Origin: Boswellia sacra
Taxonomy: Eukaryota > Streptophyta > Magnoliopsida > Sapindales > Burseraceae
Assembly (NCBI GenBank): GCA_013180625.2
Contig: SNVD02014110.1
Span: 248,001 to 312,000 of the forward strand
Length of the DNA stretch: 64,000 nucleotides
Direction: 5' to 3'
Below are positions 1 to 12,002 of this stretch, one piece after another; within the stretch, counting starts at the first letter, position 1, and every line of letters starts with the position of its first letter. The notes beneath the pieces were generated by a model that made no database searches, was not told where the DNA came from, and worked only from the letters and a program-made list of their open reading frames with translations. The position numbers and the translations under genes are program-made.

Positions 1-1981
1 TATATAATGCTTAATAGGCATCTTATGCATTTAACCATATCAACCAAATATGCCAACATAATTAAATATATTTTCTCAAAGTATCCACCCAAAACATCAC
101 AAATAAAATGACCATTTATATCCATATTTCATTATAATTAATAAATGTGTGGGTTGTGACCTTCTAAATTAAGCCATATGTAGTGCATAAGAAAACTCAA
201 GATTTGAAAATTTTATTATGGTATAATCAATTTTAAGATTCTTTTTCATTTTTCATTTTGTTTAAATTAAACGAAAAGATGCTTTCACATAATGGACATG
301 TGATTTTTTCAAAAGAAAACTTTTATATAAGAAATGTAATCTTTATAATTCTTCGTATTTTGGAGTACATCACCTTTGTGTGTTAAAAAGAATAACATAA
401 AAACAAAAACAAAAATCAATGTTTTAAGCAATTTAATTCGTCGATGACAGATATATTAAAATTCACAATTGAATCATGAGTTATAAAATAAAATATTAAT
501 ATTTGATTAATAATTAATATAAACTAATCATTAAAAAACTTATTATGTGAGTTAATGTGAGAATTAATTAATGAGTGGCTTATAAAAGTTCGCAAATTGC
601 TTAAACGTAAATTTTTTACCCTATCTTTATTTTAAATGTTCATTTAAAAATATTTTTATCATTTTTCTATATTTTATACTTTTTGTAATATTGTTAAGAC
701 TTAGAACTGAATATACCCAACAATTTTTTTTTTTAAGAAATAAGTGGAATGATCTTATAACCTAGCATAACTTTATTTCTTCTTCTAATTTTAGTTTATA
801 GTTTATAAACTTACTAGAAAACTCTTAACTGATCGGAATCGTGTAATGATTGTTTCAACAAATTCGAACAGTTGAAGGCTGATTAGATTATTACTTATTT
901 TGTTTCAGCAAGCTGCAAATTGAAACAACTCCCTATGTGAGGAGACGTTCCAAGAGTTACAAAAAAGTTAATTTCTATTATTCATCCAGGAATTATCTCA
1001 TTATTAGAATGAAATATTAAGAAAGCATACATAACGATAATGGAACAATTATCCAACCGAAAAAAGTTGAAATAGAAATGTAACTTATATTATATTAGAA
1101 AAAACTATATAATTATAAATATTTAAAAAAATTAGAACAAGAACCGAGGATACGAGGAGGAGGAATCTTGTTTTTAGTTGGGCTTGAACCACTAGATGCT
1201 TCGTGATTGAATCCAAAATTAGATTTCATCGGGGAAGCGTAGTCACTTAAAAGGAGTTCTTATAAAAACTTATTGATGAAATGCCTTCACGAGAAAGTTC
1301 TTGGGAACAAATCAATTTGAAGTATGAGACAGATTAATAATTGGGCATATACATACAAGGGTTAAGGATCTTATGCATAAAAAATATCAGGTAAATATGT
1401 TAACTTGATATAGTAAAATCAATTTATTTTATTTTGTTTTGTTTTTAAAATGAGTAAATACGTTAACATATTCGTTTTATGCGAAGTGGTTGAATTTTTC
1501 TATATATGTTGGAGCTTATCACCTATTTTTTTAAGCAAAATCAAATTTAAGAAATTTTGTTAAATTACACATTAATCCTTAATCAAACCAATAACTAAAA
1601 TACTTATAAATTGTATAAGTAATTAATAATATCCGTTGTAATTACATATCTATTTTAGTGGATCAGCTCAAAAACTTTAACAAAACCTTTTTCATTTGTG
1701 TGTTTAGGAAGTCTCGCGAAGATTACTTCAAAACACAAATCAACATAAAAATCTCCAACTGAATTTTATTAATTAATTAATGATAAAAGTTTTTATTATG
1801 ATTTTCAGAAAACTTTAGGTGATTTGATCTATAGGCCTTTACGGAGAATCATTGGGGTGTACTTAGACATTCAGCCCAACCCATAAACCTGTTTGGCAAA
1901 AGGGATCCGACCCAGACTCACCCATTTTACCCCTCAAAAGGCCTGAAGCTTAACAGTGTAATTAAAAAAAATTAAAAAAAT
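1..1981. other. AT-rich intergenic DNA
   Basis: I see no gene, RNA gene or clear repeat here. The stretch is very AT-rich with short A and T runs, and no open frame longer than noise. The last ~120 bases (1860-1980) are more GC-rich but give no recognisable protein. It ends in A-rich sequence directly against the left inverted repeat of the first Mutator-like element. Confidence 0.6.
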
Positions 1982-2073
1982 GGGCTTTTGACAAAGGAAA
2001 AATTGAAAAAATAGGCACAATTAGGGGTCTATAGTGAAAATGAGACACATCATGAAAAATTTTCATGGCATAG
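1982..2073 (+). repeat. MULE 1 left terminal inverted repeat
   Basis: Aligns to the reverse complement of 12003-12089 with a few mismatches and single-base gaps over about 90 bases. The best conserved parts are the outer TTGAAAAAATAG, the AATTAGGGG block and the inner CATGAAAAATTTTCATG-like palindrome. The TIR is much longer than in cut-and-paste families such as hAT, which fits the Mutator superfamily. Confidence 0.85.
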
Positions 2074-2599
2074 ACACGTTCTCCGCAAAATGACCAAAAT
2101 ACCCCTGAGAAATTAAATTTATTACAAAACTCTTCATTTCCCTCTTTTTCTATAGAATCGTCTGTAGTTGTCAAGCCTTCTACACCACTCGACACCGTCC
2201 GAAACGTAGCAAGAGGAATCCGACACGACGATCGTTTGAGTATACAAGCAAGAGGACGCAGAGAGAAGAAAGAACCGACACTTGGGTAAGTTACTTCGTC
2301 AGTTTTTTTTCTATTTTTTATTTTTTTGGTAGTTTTCTGGATCGTTTGATATGATATTTGCATTATGAAGAATGAAAATGACGTTTAGATTAGGCATAAA
2401 TAGAGATTTATATACGAAATTAAACATTTGAATTTCTTAGGATTTTGGGCTAGATTTTATAGATTTTTGAATTTGGGAATTGAGTTTCGGATCAATTTTT
2501 GTACTTATTCTCTGTTTATGAGGCTAATAAAGTGTTATTAGGTTGATTTTGTGGTTTGATGTGTATGAAAATGGTGAAAATCGATGGTTTTCATTGCGA

Positions 2600-3180
2600 C
2601 GAAGACGATGACGAGTATCGATTTTATACTCGACACTCGACATTAAGTGTCGAGTCTTGTCGGATGCACCAATCGACACTCATCATCAGGACATTTTCGT
2701 AGACATCGAGTGTCGGTTTCGCAAAAATCGACATCACGATGTCTCAAACCATGTCTCCGATACTCGATATAGTTGTAATTGGGAATGTCGAGTGTCGATT
2801 TTATGTAAAATGACCTAATGGCGAGTGTCAGTTCGTGCATCTGATAGGACTCGACACTTTTATCAGACGAACCAATTTTTATTTTCATCGAATGTCGATT
2901 TCTTCGACCAACCGACATTCGATGAAAGTAAAAACAATTTTATCGAGTGTCGGATACGTCAACTGAAGAGTTTTACAATGTCGGATTCTAAATCTGACAC
3001 TCGACTAGGCCGACATCTAACACAGTCATATTGTCGGATGTCCGACCTAGCGTATGTCGGATGAAGGAATCTATCAAAAGTTTAATCCGACAAAAGTGTC
3101 ATTGGTTTTTGCTATCAAGCTTTATTGAGCGTGTCGTGTGCCGTCGAGTTTTGTCGAGCATTTTGACAATTTGGTTGTTT
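2600..3180. repeat. Sub-terminal CGACACTCGA-rich array, left side of MULE 1
   Basis: About 580 bases densely packed with variants of TCGACACTCGACA, TCGAGTGTCGG and CCGACA in both orientations, in otherwise AT-rich DNA. The motif is itself nearly palindromic, so the array can fold. The same motif fills the opposite sub-terminal region of the element (about 11285-11660). Short open frames here are by-products of the repeat. A role as binding sites for the transposase is inference only. Confidence 0.8.
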
Positions 3181-3249
3181 TAGCCTTGTTTTTTGCCTTT
3201 TTCCATGAAATTTAACTATAACGGACCTTTTTTTTGCAGGTTGAAGCAA

Positions 3250-6200
3250 ATGGCAAATGAATTTGGATTGTCCTTCACCCTCAAGACACGTATGATGAGC
3301 ACTAGCATGCGGTTATCACAAATTTAACAAGTTTGGACTGTGTAGAATGGATTCGCGTGACATTAAATGAAAGGCAACAAAACCTGTTTCATAATACATG
3401 TTTTGGGTTTGTCCTAGACATTCAGGAGCTGTCCTTTCCCTTTCAATTGGTCCACAATGTGCTTCAATAGGAGGTTAACACAATGGGGTACGATGATGAG
3501 ATGTGGTTCCTTATTGAAGGTAAAAATATGGTGTTTGAACTATAATGTAGTCAAATAATTTTATTTTTTAGCAGTTGATGGTTGTAGTTAAATTTTTTGT
3601 TACCATTATTGGCATCTTATGTTTTTTTTCCTTCTTTCCAGGAAGACTAATTCGTTTTTCTACCACGAGTTCGGTTTGGTTACTGTTTTGAGATTTGCTT
3701 CCACCGTGCCACCAATACCGAATGTCTTGAATCCATGCCCTTTGCTGGATACGTACTTCGAGGGCGAGGACATGGAGCTCATGGATTTCTACCCGAGATG
3801 TCGCAATCTAAATGTGTCAGCTATGCCAGACAAGGATGTTGTAAAGCTGGCCTTGTACTACGTGCTGGAGCATTTTTCCATCGGACGGGATCGACGCTGA
3901 CATGTCTCCTGTGTGTGGTTGAATTTCGTCAACACATTGGATAATTTTAACGATTTTCTGTGGGGTTCGGTGTCTTTTGATAAGACAGTTAAAGGAATAA
4001 AAAACGCTTTGGATGGGAGGTTAGAAAGGTATAAGAAGCGAGTCGAAGCCAAGAAGAACAAAACGACAGGGAAAGCGAAGCACGTAGAGAAATATAACTT
4101 AGAAGCGTACCCCTACGCTATTCAGGTATATATTGAAAAATAAATGTGTTGACGTGTTTATTAGTTTCTTTCAGGTACAAATGTAAATACATAGTGTCAC
4201 TAAAAAACCCTTATGTTATTAAGGTTTAGTTGTACGAGGCCGTGCCGTATATTGGCACGATATATAGACAAGTGGGCGAGGTCTTTGAGAAAAGGGTACC
4301 GCACTTGTTAAAGTGGAAGACAAAGAAGACCCCGTTGGAGGGCATCATCAAACGCGATGTCCTTTTAGTTAGGAGGTAGGTATGTAAGGTTCCCCTATTT
4401 TTTTTCCTTTACTTTTTTGTCACAGCGAAGTAATGTTTAATTTGATGGCTTATTTGTTGATGCAGGCTTGTCCACTCGTTGTTTTGGAGCCATCTGAGGC
4501 GGAGCAGATGACAGATTGGTATATTACGCTTGCTGCAGTAGTTGGCATCTGGAGAGGTGTACATGTAGCATGGGCGACATCTGTGGATGCTTATTTATTA
4601 CCCGATGAGAGGATTGAGCCACTTCCGATAGGGGATCCGTCAGCTCCACCTCCTGTTGGTCAGAGTTTCCCAATTAGGCCTAAGGTGGGGCCAGTTAGAG
4701 ACACAGCCAGTCCTGCAGACAAACGTTTGTGGTCTCCGTTGCCTGCTTCCCCCGTTAGTCCTACACCTCCAACATTAAAGAGTCAAGGTCATGAGGATGC
4801 ATCCGGAACTCATCCCGCTGGACATAGTTCCATCAATAGACCAGATGTGGAGGCATACATGGACACAACCGGTCCCCCCATTAGCTCTGCGCCTACCATG
4901 TTTGACAGCTATGGTCCTGCAGGCGATTCGATTCCTCCGTTGGGTCGTGTGACCACCTACCGTGACATTTCCCCTCCTGTTCACGATGTCCCTTCAAGCT
5001 CAAAGGTATGTAATGAGAATTTACAATCGTATACTTATCCATTTACATTGCTGCTTGGTTGGTTTGTCATGGTGATCATGAATAATGATATACAGGCATA
5101 GCCATTCCATGATGGGTTCGAGAGCACAGTTCTATGTGAGCTTGCAGGACTCCAAAATGAGTTAATAGTGTTACAGGCAGAGAACAAGGACATGCGGGAG
5201 AAGATAGTTATTCTGCGTGAGGTTGTTGTTCTACTAGGTGGCCATTTCGAATATGCTATCACGATACGTTGCACAAGTTAATAAAAGGATTTTGTGATTT
5301 CCATGATGTCACACTGGTTAACCTGACATTATGTTTTGCTTTAATACAGGATTCGAATGGAGGTTCGGGTGATGATGGTGAAAGTCAGGAGCCAACAGAA
5401 CCTGAACCCATGGACAAGAGTGTTCGTGCTGCCGATGCTACTCCCACGGGATTCGTTTCGCTCCAAGGTCGCTGTCTATTTCTGGGAAAGTATAAACGGA
5501 GCCCTTTGTTAGTCCACTGGGTAGAAAAAGGGTGAGGGTTGAGCCATAGGAGAAAGCCTTTGACGATCAGCATGTACAGCTAGATATTCAACCCCCCGGG
5601 AGCCCATTGTAGATCCTGGCCAGACCGCGACATAGGATGCAGTCATTGTATACCATAGTGACCTGTGGACATTGATTCCACTATTTGACCCATGTGCCCC
5701 CATGCCAGTTGCTGATAGCATCAACTTCGATGCATGGAAGGAGAGAGAGGAGGGTGATATTGATTTGGGCATCTGCATCATTGATCGTGAGTTCTTCAAG
5801 ACGTTGATGACACCGTCAGAATGGCTAGCATATGAGGTTTGTTTCAATCCTTATCATCTCCTCCAATATTGCGATATAAAATTGCAATATTTATTGACTA
5901 CTATTACTAAATATAGCACATAGGTAGCTACTTGTGGATGTTACGTTGTAAAGCTCACGATATAGGCGCAGCTGGTGTCCAAAGGTCTGCTTTCCTAGAC
6001 ACCACTTTCTGGGTAGGTATTTGTTAAACATCTGAATTTATAGTTAATTTCAGCTACCTTCAATGTGCTAACCATACTTATGAAATTGCAGTTAAAAGTG
6101 AAGTCGTTGTGGGAACTATACTCGAACAGACTGGATGAGATTAATTAGGTGAACGAGGAAGATATGGTCCAATTTGTCACGGGGAGATGCCCCTTGTTAG

Positions 6201-6933
6201 ACGACCATGGGTCGATGTCGACAGGGTGAGTACATTTATATTCAATGTGTTAGTATGTGCTGTTTTATATGAAATGTTGTCATTGATTTTCGTGTTCTCA
6301 ATTTCCTTTTCAGCTCTTTGTCCCTATTAACATCAGAGATGAGCATTGGGTGGCAGCTAAGGTGGATTTGAATCGCTATGTTGTAGTCATATATGACTCA
6401 TATATGACATACAATTCCACCGACACAGTTAGAGATGTAGTCCAGTGTCTGGTAGAGTTGATACCCCATATGGTGTCAATGGATGTTTACGATCTTCCTG
6501 ACTATCCCGCAACCCCATACAACATTGAGCATATCGAGGATTCAACACAGGTGCCACAGCAGAAGGCTGGGGGAGGAGCATGCGACGTGTACTATTTGAA
6601 GTACATGGAGTTCCTAGCGGGGGGCGTTCCACTGACATCCATTAAGGCATTCATGGACGATGTCCAGCGACAAAGAATGGCGTTACAGCTTTGGGCTTAT
6701 CGCGTTCTTCCACCGACGAAGGAGGCTGTTCGACCGTCACAATGCCTCCCCAGGTTAAGGGCACCACAGGGCTTGCCGATGTTGTGCATACGGATGTTGC
6801 AACCACCACAGGGCCTATCGATATTGTGCCTGCAGATCTTGCGGCCACCACAGGGACTGCTGATGTTGTCTTAGTCGATGTTGCAGCCACCACAGGGACA
6901 TCTGATGTTGTGTCAGCGGATGATGAGCAGTAG
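3250..6933 (+). pseudogene. DUF1985 / Ulp1-like (C48) cysteine peptidase gene of MULE 1
   Basis: Spliced transposon gene. Approximate exons: 3300-3520 and 3643-4125 (DUF1985-type: TCFGFVLDIQELSFPFQLV, a YYVLEHFSIGRDRR segment, then DFLWGSVSFDKTVKGIK), 4227-4377, 4466-5006 (proline-rich linker), 5098-5277 (leucine-rich, coiled-coil-like), 5350-5836, 5929-6011, 6091-6224 and 6314-6933. The last exon holds the peptidase core: the catalytic His in DEHWVAAK, Asp in VVIYDS, and Cys in GGGACDVYYLKYMEFL (families usually have GDCGV). This family cleaves SUMO-like conjugates in hosts; its role in MULEs is unknown. Stops interrupt the reading, for example after NVLQ (3460s), after GRDRR (3898) and in RLDEIN-stop-VNEED (6146), so the copy looks broken. 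Exon borders are approximate. Confidence 0.8.
6735..6933 (+). repeat. Four 42-bp coding repeats at the 3' end of the Ulp1-like gene
   Basis: Four adjacent 42-base units, each beginning near CCACCACAGGG and containing GATGTTGT or GATATTGT. As 42 is divisible by three, each unit adds 14 residues. One frame reads as ATTTGxxDVVxxDVA repeats and ends at the stop at 6931-6933. The frame of the peptidase core reads as a proline/leucine-rich repeat and stops at 6872-6874. I cannot tell which frame was the original tail; a small frameshift just upstream is likely. Confidence 0.75.
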
Positions 6934-7112
6934 CCCAGCACGACTTTATCATGATTTCGTGTCATGTATATATTTTGTATAGTTACACATTTGTGGATAT
7001 ATAGTTTATGGATATTTACACATTTTTGTACAGTGACATATTTTGTATAGTAGCACATGTTCTCCATGTATAGGGGTACAAAAACTGATTCCTTTGAACG
7101 AGATGTGCAGGC

Positions 7113-7307
7113 CTAACCATCTTTGTCTTCTAAATTGAAAATAAATTCCTTCGAATCAAAGGGCAATGGGCTTGCCGTAAAGAGATTCTTACGCCCATCA
7201 TTTGCAAGAATTCTTTCACCCAAGTATTTCTCCTTGTAAAAGCGAGTGAGCTCCGGGATCACATCTCTGCTGATCTTCTTTGATGTTACTTTTGGAGTTA
7301 TAGTCAC
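7113..7307 (-). pseudogene. Captured Argonaute N-terminal-domain exon fragment, copy 1
   Basis: The - strand reads VTITPKVTSK, then DVIPELTRFYKEKYLGERI, then DGRKNLFTASPLPFDSKEFI. This follows the plant Argonaute N-terminal-domain pattern (VTITPEVTS, NRxVIxxLVxxYRExxLG, YDGRKSLYTAGPLPF, SKEF). The reading begins directly after TTGTTTAG, a good splice acceptor at 7308-7309, exactly where a valine-starting exon would begin. There is no methionine start (GTG first codon) and no other Argonaute domain (PAZ, MID, PIWI) nearby. It is a single exon with some flanking intron sequence, not a gene. It lies on the transposase strand between the two MULE genes. Strand and splice site suggest capture of genomic DNA, as in Pack-MULEs. 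Confidence 0.75.
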
Positions 7308-7630
7308 CTAAACAATTAATAAATACTTTTTAGCTAAGCATTCTGAGGCTACGACATTAAATGAGAGTTGTTGCATCAACGTTTTATACGTACTTTTTGT
7401 TAAGCGCAGTACAATTACTCTTTCTTGAACGGTGACTGTTTAGTTTCCTGTTTGAATTTGCATAGCTATAAAGCAACTCCAAATGGTACTTTCTTGTGGA
7501 TATATAGTTTGTGGATATTTACACATTTTTGTATAGTTACATTTTTTGTATAGTAGCACGTGTTTTCCATTTATAGGGGTACGAAAACTTGTAAATACAT
7601 TTTTTCCTGATGTATTGGTGCATGAAAGTT

Positions 7631-7867
7631 TTATACATTGACAATAAATTCCTTTGAATGAGATGTGCTGGTCTGACCATCTTTGTCTTCTAAATTGATA
7701 ATAAATTCCTTCGAATCAAAGGGCAATGGGCTTGCCTTAAAGAGAGTCTTATGCCCATCATATACAAGAATTCTTTCATCCAAGTATTTCTCCTTGTAAA
7801 GGCTAGTGAGCTCCGGGATCACATCTCTGTTGATCTTCTTTGATGTTACTTCTGGAGTTATAGTCAC
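7631..7867 (-). pseudogene. Captured Argonaute N-terminal-domain exon fragment, copy 2
   Basis: Second copy in the tandem duplication, reading VTITPEVTSKKINRDVIPEL, then LYKEKYLDERILVYDGHKTLF, then SPLPFDSKEFIINLEDKDG and a tail ending SKEFIVNV. It starts after the same TTTAG acceptor (7868-7869). It keeps more of the exon than copy 1: the tail SKEFIVN matches the place where Argonautes have REFKVVIK, and the sequence then runs into GTATAA, a possible donor. Copy 2 has TPEV as in typical Argonautes whereas copy 1 has TPKV, so copy 2 may be closer to the source. It is not expected to make a working protein. Confidence 0.75.
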
Positions 7868-8398
7868 CTAAACAATTAATAAATACTTTTTAGCTAAGCA
7901 ATCTGAGGCTACGACATTAAATGAGAGTTGTTGCATCAACGTTTTATACGTACTTTTTATTAAGTGCAGTATAATTACTTTTTCTTGAAAGGTGACTGTT
8001 TAGTTTCTCGTTTGAGTTTGCTTAGCTATAAAGCAACTCCAAATAGTACTTTCTTGTGGATATTTACACATTTTTGTATAGTAGCATGTGTTGTCCATGT
8101 ATAGGGATACAAAAACTTATAAATACATTTTCTCCAGATGTATTGGTATATACGCATACGTCGTTTCATTCCACTCATACATGAATGTTTTACATTGATA
8201 CATGAATGTTTTATACATTGATGAAGCACATAAATGAATGTGTCATACATGATTGCTTTATACATAGACAAAATCTCATAAATGAAAGTTATTCATTTGA
8301 GCTAGCCTCCAAAGGAGTAAAATAAGTAGACTACGTCGCTTATAGCAAACAAATAATATGACATAGATAAAAAACCCCTTGCCTACATTTGGTAGATA

Positions 8399-11196
8399 TC
8401 ATCCCCTGTCATGAAGTGGGACTGGGTTTGGGCAAGTTTGACGATTGTGCTCGAAACTTCCACACCGCCTGCAAGTTCGAGAAGAGTTAGACTCACCGAC
8501 AGAAGGGATTCGATTCCTCTGAGGATGACCAACTGGTCTCCTCATGACTGGCGGTAGAACCGCTCTGCTGTGTACCTCCTCAGGAACCATCCAATCCTTA
8601 CTAACTCCAATAGGAACAACTGGCAAAGCATATGCATGTAGTAATGTTTCAGTCATATACCAATGGGCACAATAATCATGGCACGTCAGTAGATTTATAC
8701 ATTTGCAAACAGCTAATACATGTGCACATAGAAGATGGTCAAGATTAAACACCTGGCACGTGCATGTCCAAGCGCGTATGTCAATAACGCTAACATGGTC
8801 ATTGCCTCTCATCTCATACATAGTAAGAGAGATACCACTAACCCACATACGTTCTCCTTCCTTTAAACGCTCCTCCATCAACTTGTTAGCCCATGGCAAG
8901 AGATGTAATTTTGAGTTAGCAAATAACTATCGACGCTCATAGAACCATTGCTGCAAGTTCGCCCGATAATAATCTGCTAACAATGTAACCGGGAGGAATC
9001 GCGCATGTCGTAAGTAGCTGTTCATCGACTCAGCTATATTTGTTGTCATGATGTTATACCTTCGACCACGAAACTATGAATGTGCCCATTTATCGACTCC
9101 AATCTCTCGAAGATAAGTTGCTGCTACTGACATATACGATTCAATTTGCTACATATGATAGTTGAAATCAGTATAGTGATATGTCCTTGCAGCTCGGGAG
9201 TATATATCCAATAAAGTCTTGTCCTTGAATGTTGTCTTCAAGTTACCCTTCCGATGATGAGTCCAAAATCCACGCAGTGCATGAGAAAAAACTGCTATAA
9301 AAGCTCGTTCAATGCTACGATGGTAGTCAGAAATGAAAACAAAATCTCGGACATTTCCCACAACATGATCACGCAATTATCTCATGAACCAGTTCCACAA
9401 GTCATCATTTTCAGAATGCCCAACTCCAAATACCAATGGGTATATTTGTTTATTTTCATCCATACAAGAAGCCAAAAACATTATACCTTTATAGTTCCCT
9501 TTCAAGAAAGATCCATCTACTATGATAACTGGCCTAATTGATTACACAAATTGGCCCCCATACTCATGAAAAAGTATCTAAAATGGTTGTTGTTACAAGT
9601 TTCTAAAGTCATTTTGGTCCCTAGGTTTGCTTTCTCAATCATGTACATATACTGGGGGAGTAGTGTGAAAGATTCCTTATGAGATCCATGAAGTTCTTGC
9701 AAAGCTGCCTCATTTGCCCTCCATGCCTTATTGTATGTGATATTAACACCCAATGATTTCTGAACATTAAACATAATATCCTTCGGACGATAAATTCTTG
9801 ATATCTCAACGAATTTGCTCTTAATATGTTTGCCTATGACATATGCAGTTGCCTGTTTTTGATTTGGGTGAAGTCCGGCTTCGGAGCATGTGTGATGGTT
9901 CTTATACTTTTTCACTTGGAAGAAATGTGAATTGGCTACCTTTGTGGCATGTAAATGCCATTTAAAAGATGTAGCACGGTAGACAATCTCAAAACTTGTT
10001 GAGTTGGAGTTCCTTACCTTGAATTGAAAGTTACGTCTTAATGCCAAATTTGATAACTTCTCACAAAGCTCCATTTTACTGTTAAACATCTGCCCAACCG
10101 CAACCTCAATCCTATCAACTACAAATGAAGCATCATCGCTATTTGTCGATGATGAATGCACAATAGGCGGCATCCACCTAAATGTGTTAAGTCGATGGTT
10201 GCCATTTTTAGAGCCTAAATTAGCTTCTTCATGTATAGAATTTGCATCCATTCCTGGCTCATTATTCGACATCGGATTGCTTTGATGTCCGTATAGTGGA
10301 GGAGTAGGTGTAGAGTGAATTGGAGAAGGAATGGTAAACGGCATATCCTGGTTCACATCGTTGAAGATCTTCGTCTATTCATCATTATTCAAATATGAAC
10401 CGTCTACATCCTGCCCATCAACAATAAAATCATCCAAACCCTCGACATCATTCTCAATACGAGTAATGCAATCATCATTCTCATCGTCACCATGCTCACT
10501 AACATCATCACTACCATCATCATAATCTTTATCACCACCATCGTTATCATTAACATCATCACTAGCATTATTAACATCAATATTACCTAAACTCTCAAAC
10601 TCTCTAATATCGGGATGACGTACTAATCTCGATGGCATCGATGGGGATACCTTTTCTTCATTTTCAACTAACACCCCAACTAACTCATGCCCTGCATGCC
10701 CTGAACATTGCTCAAACTCAATGCCAATATCATCATTCAATTGTGGTTGTGCACAAATAGGAGCGAACTCACTTAATTGGTTGCCTCCACTTGCTGAGCA
10801 AAACAAAGAGGGATGAGAAGATCTTTGTCGCCTTCGTACTACATCAGATCCTGACCTCTATCTTCGCTTCTTCCTGTCTTCAACTTTGACAATTAATGGT
10901 TATATGACTATTGGTCCTCCAAACAATGTTGTGTAAAAAAAACAAACGTCTTTGTCAATCTCAATAGGAGTCAGCATTGGCAGAACACCCTTAAAACCAA
11001 ATTGAACCTCTAAAGTCATGTTATGCTTACGAAGATCCCAACCCATTTCAACACTAATACACTCAACCAACTCATTATAGGTAGCACACCTATGAAACAT
11101 CAATGGCTTGGCCCTCCCACCAGTGTACAAATAACCACCATTCTCTTGCATAGTCCAAGAACCATTGTATAGAATAAGGATGCGTAAAGTTTCCAT
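8399..11196 (-). pseudogene. mudrA-type transposase of MULE 1
   Basis: Read from 11196 down. The N-terminal segment 11196-10900 (METLRILILYNGSWTMQENG) is PB1-like. A long Asp/Asn-rich acidic linker follows (10806-10375), then a DNA-binding MuDR-type domain (10356-9520) with WHLHATKV and KNHHTCSEAGLHPNQK. The catalytic region follows: first Asp in VIIVDGSFLKG (about 9510), second in VFISDYHRSIE (about 9330; relatives have DRH or DKH), Glu in TTNIAESMNSYL (about 9040). Then come a SWIM zinc finger, CTCQVFNLDHLLCAHVLA (8760-8700), and a C-terminal zinc knuckle, CRRCGSFEHNRQTCPNP (8450s), ending at 8399. Domain order and length match full plant MULE transposases. Several stops interrupt it (for example YERR-stop near 8928; others near 9150 and 9390), so it is probably dead unless introns remove some. 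Confidence 0.88.
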
Positions 11197-11284
11197 ATCC
11201 TGTATGATAGAGACATATCATATAAGGTCCATGGACAAAAAATCCTTACGAAATTGCTTAAATAGGTTACAAAAATGATAATTC

Positions 11285-11660
11285 TGCCCAAACACTCGAC
11301 ATATCTCGACGGAATCTAGCTCGATGCTCGACGCTCGACACTCGACACACGACACTCGCCGAACCGCACTCGACACACAAACTCGACTAAATACACATTC
11401 AACAATCGATGCTGTCGACACTACACTTGACGCACTAACTCGACACTCGATCGTAGACTCTACGAACCATACTCGACACACAAACTCGACTGAATGAACA
11501 TCTAACAATCGACTCCGTGGAAACTACACTCGACGTACTAACTCGACGCTCGATCGTAGACTCGACACATTCCCTCGACACTCGATATTACCTCTCGATA
11601 TGTCGAAAGTAGATCCGACACATCGAGCGAAGTTGCTCGACAAATCGTGCCTTTTTCCTC
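11285..11660. repeat. Sub-terminal CGACACTCGA-rich array, right side of MULE 1
   Basis: Dense CTCGACAC, CTCGACGC and TCGATCG motifs, mirroring the left array. It includes a ~103-bp tandem duplication: 11361-11463 and 11464-11566 both start GAACC-(G/A)-(C/T)-ACTCGACACACAAACTCGACT and end CTCGATCGTAGACTC. The array lies upstream of the transposase start, so it may also cover its promoter. Confidence 0.85.
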
Positions 11661-12002
11661 GTTGACTGCGATACCAGATTTTCTCAACGAATTTGCAGTT
11701 TCCAGTAAATTTTAACACAAATCGCACTATCTCTAAGCTTAGTTTAGATACATATCCCTATTTTAAGCTACATGATGTGGTTGACAGCTACCGAAACAAT
11801 AAATAACAAAAACATTACAGCCTACTTCAACATTCTTGTGCCATTTAGAGAGAGATTAAGAAGAGTTCGTCTTACCTTGTTGCTCAGTTTCAACTCTATG
11901 ATTAAACCATGAGATGAAATGAAACAAAACTGTTGAAGAGTGTTTCGGACAGCGTAGGAAGGAGTGAGTCGAGTTGTGTTTCGTTTCTTTCTTTTTTCTT
12001 TT

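Larger units (their letters stand above)
6991..8053. repeat. Tandem duplication (~0.5 kb units) carrying Argonaute-exon copies
   Basis: Unit 1 (6991-7493) and unit 2 (7494-8053) match closely along their length, starting with TTGTGGATATATAGTTT and ending before TTTCTTGTGGATATTTACAC. A third partial start follows at 8054-8150. Unit 2 has about 60 extra bases before the exon fragment. Each unit contains one copy of the Argonaute-like exon on the - strand. Confidence 0.85.

Noticed and set aside
1972..1980. Target-site duplication for MULE 1 (TTAAAAAAA with 32418-32426)
   Set aside because: A-run sequence matches easily by chance and the intervening terminal bases do not pair well; kept only as a weak candidate.
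1962..2363. 133-residue open frame on the - strand across the left end of MULE 1
   Set aside because: It spans the terminal inverted repeat and low-complexity T-runs; no protein-like pattern.
2643..3064. Two short open frames in the left sub-terminal array
   Set aside because: They are translations of the CGACACTCGA repeat, not genes.
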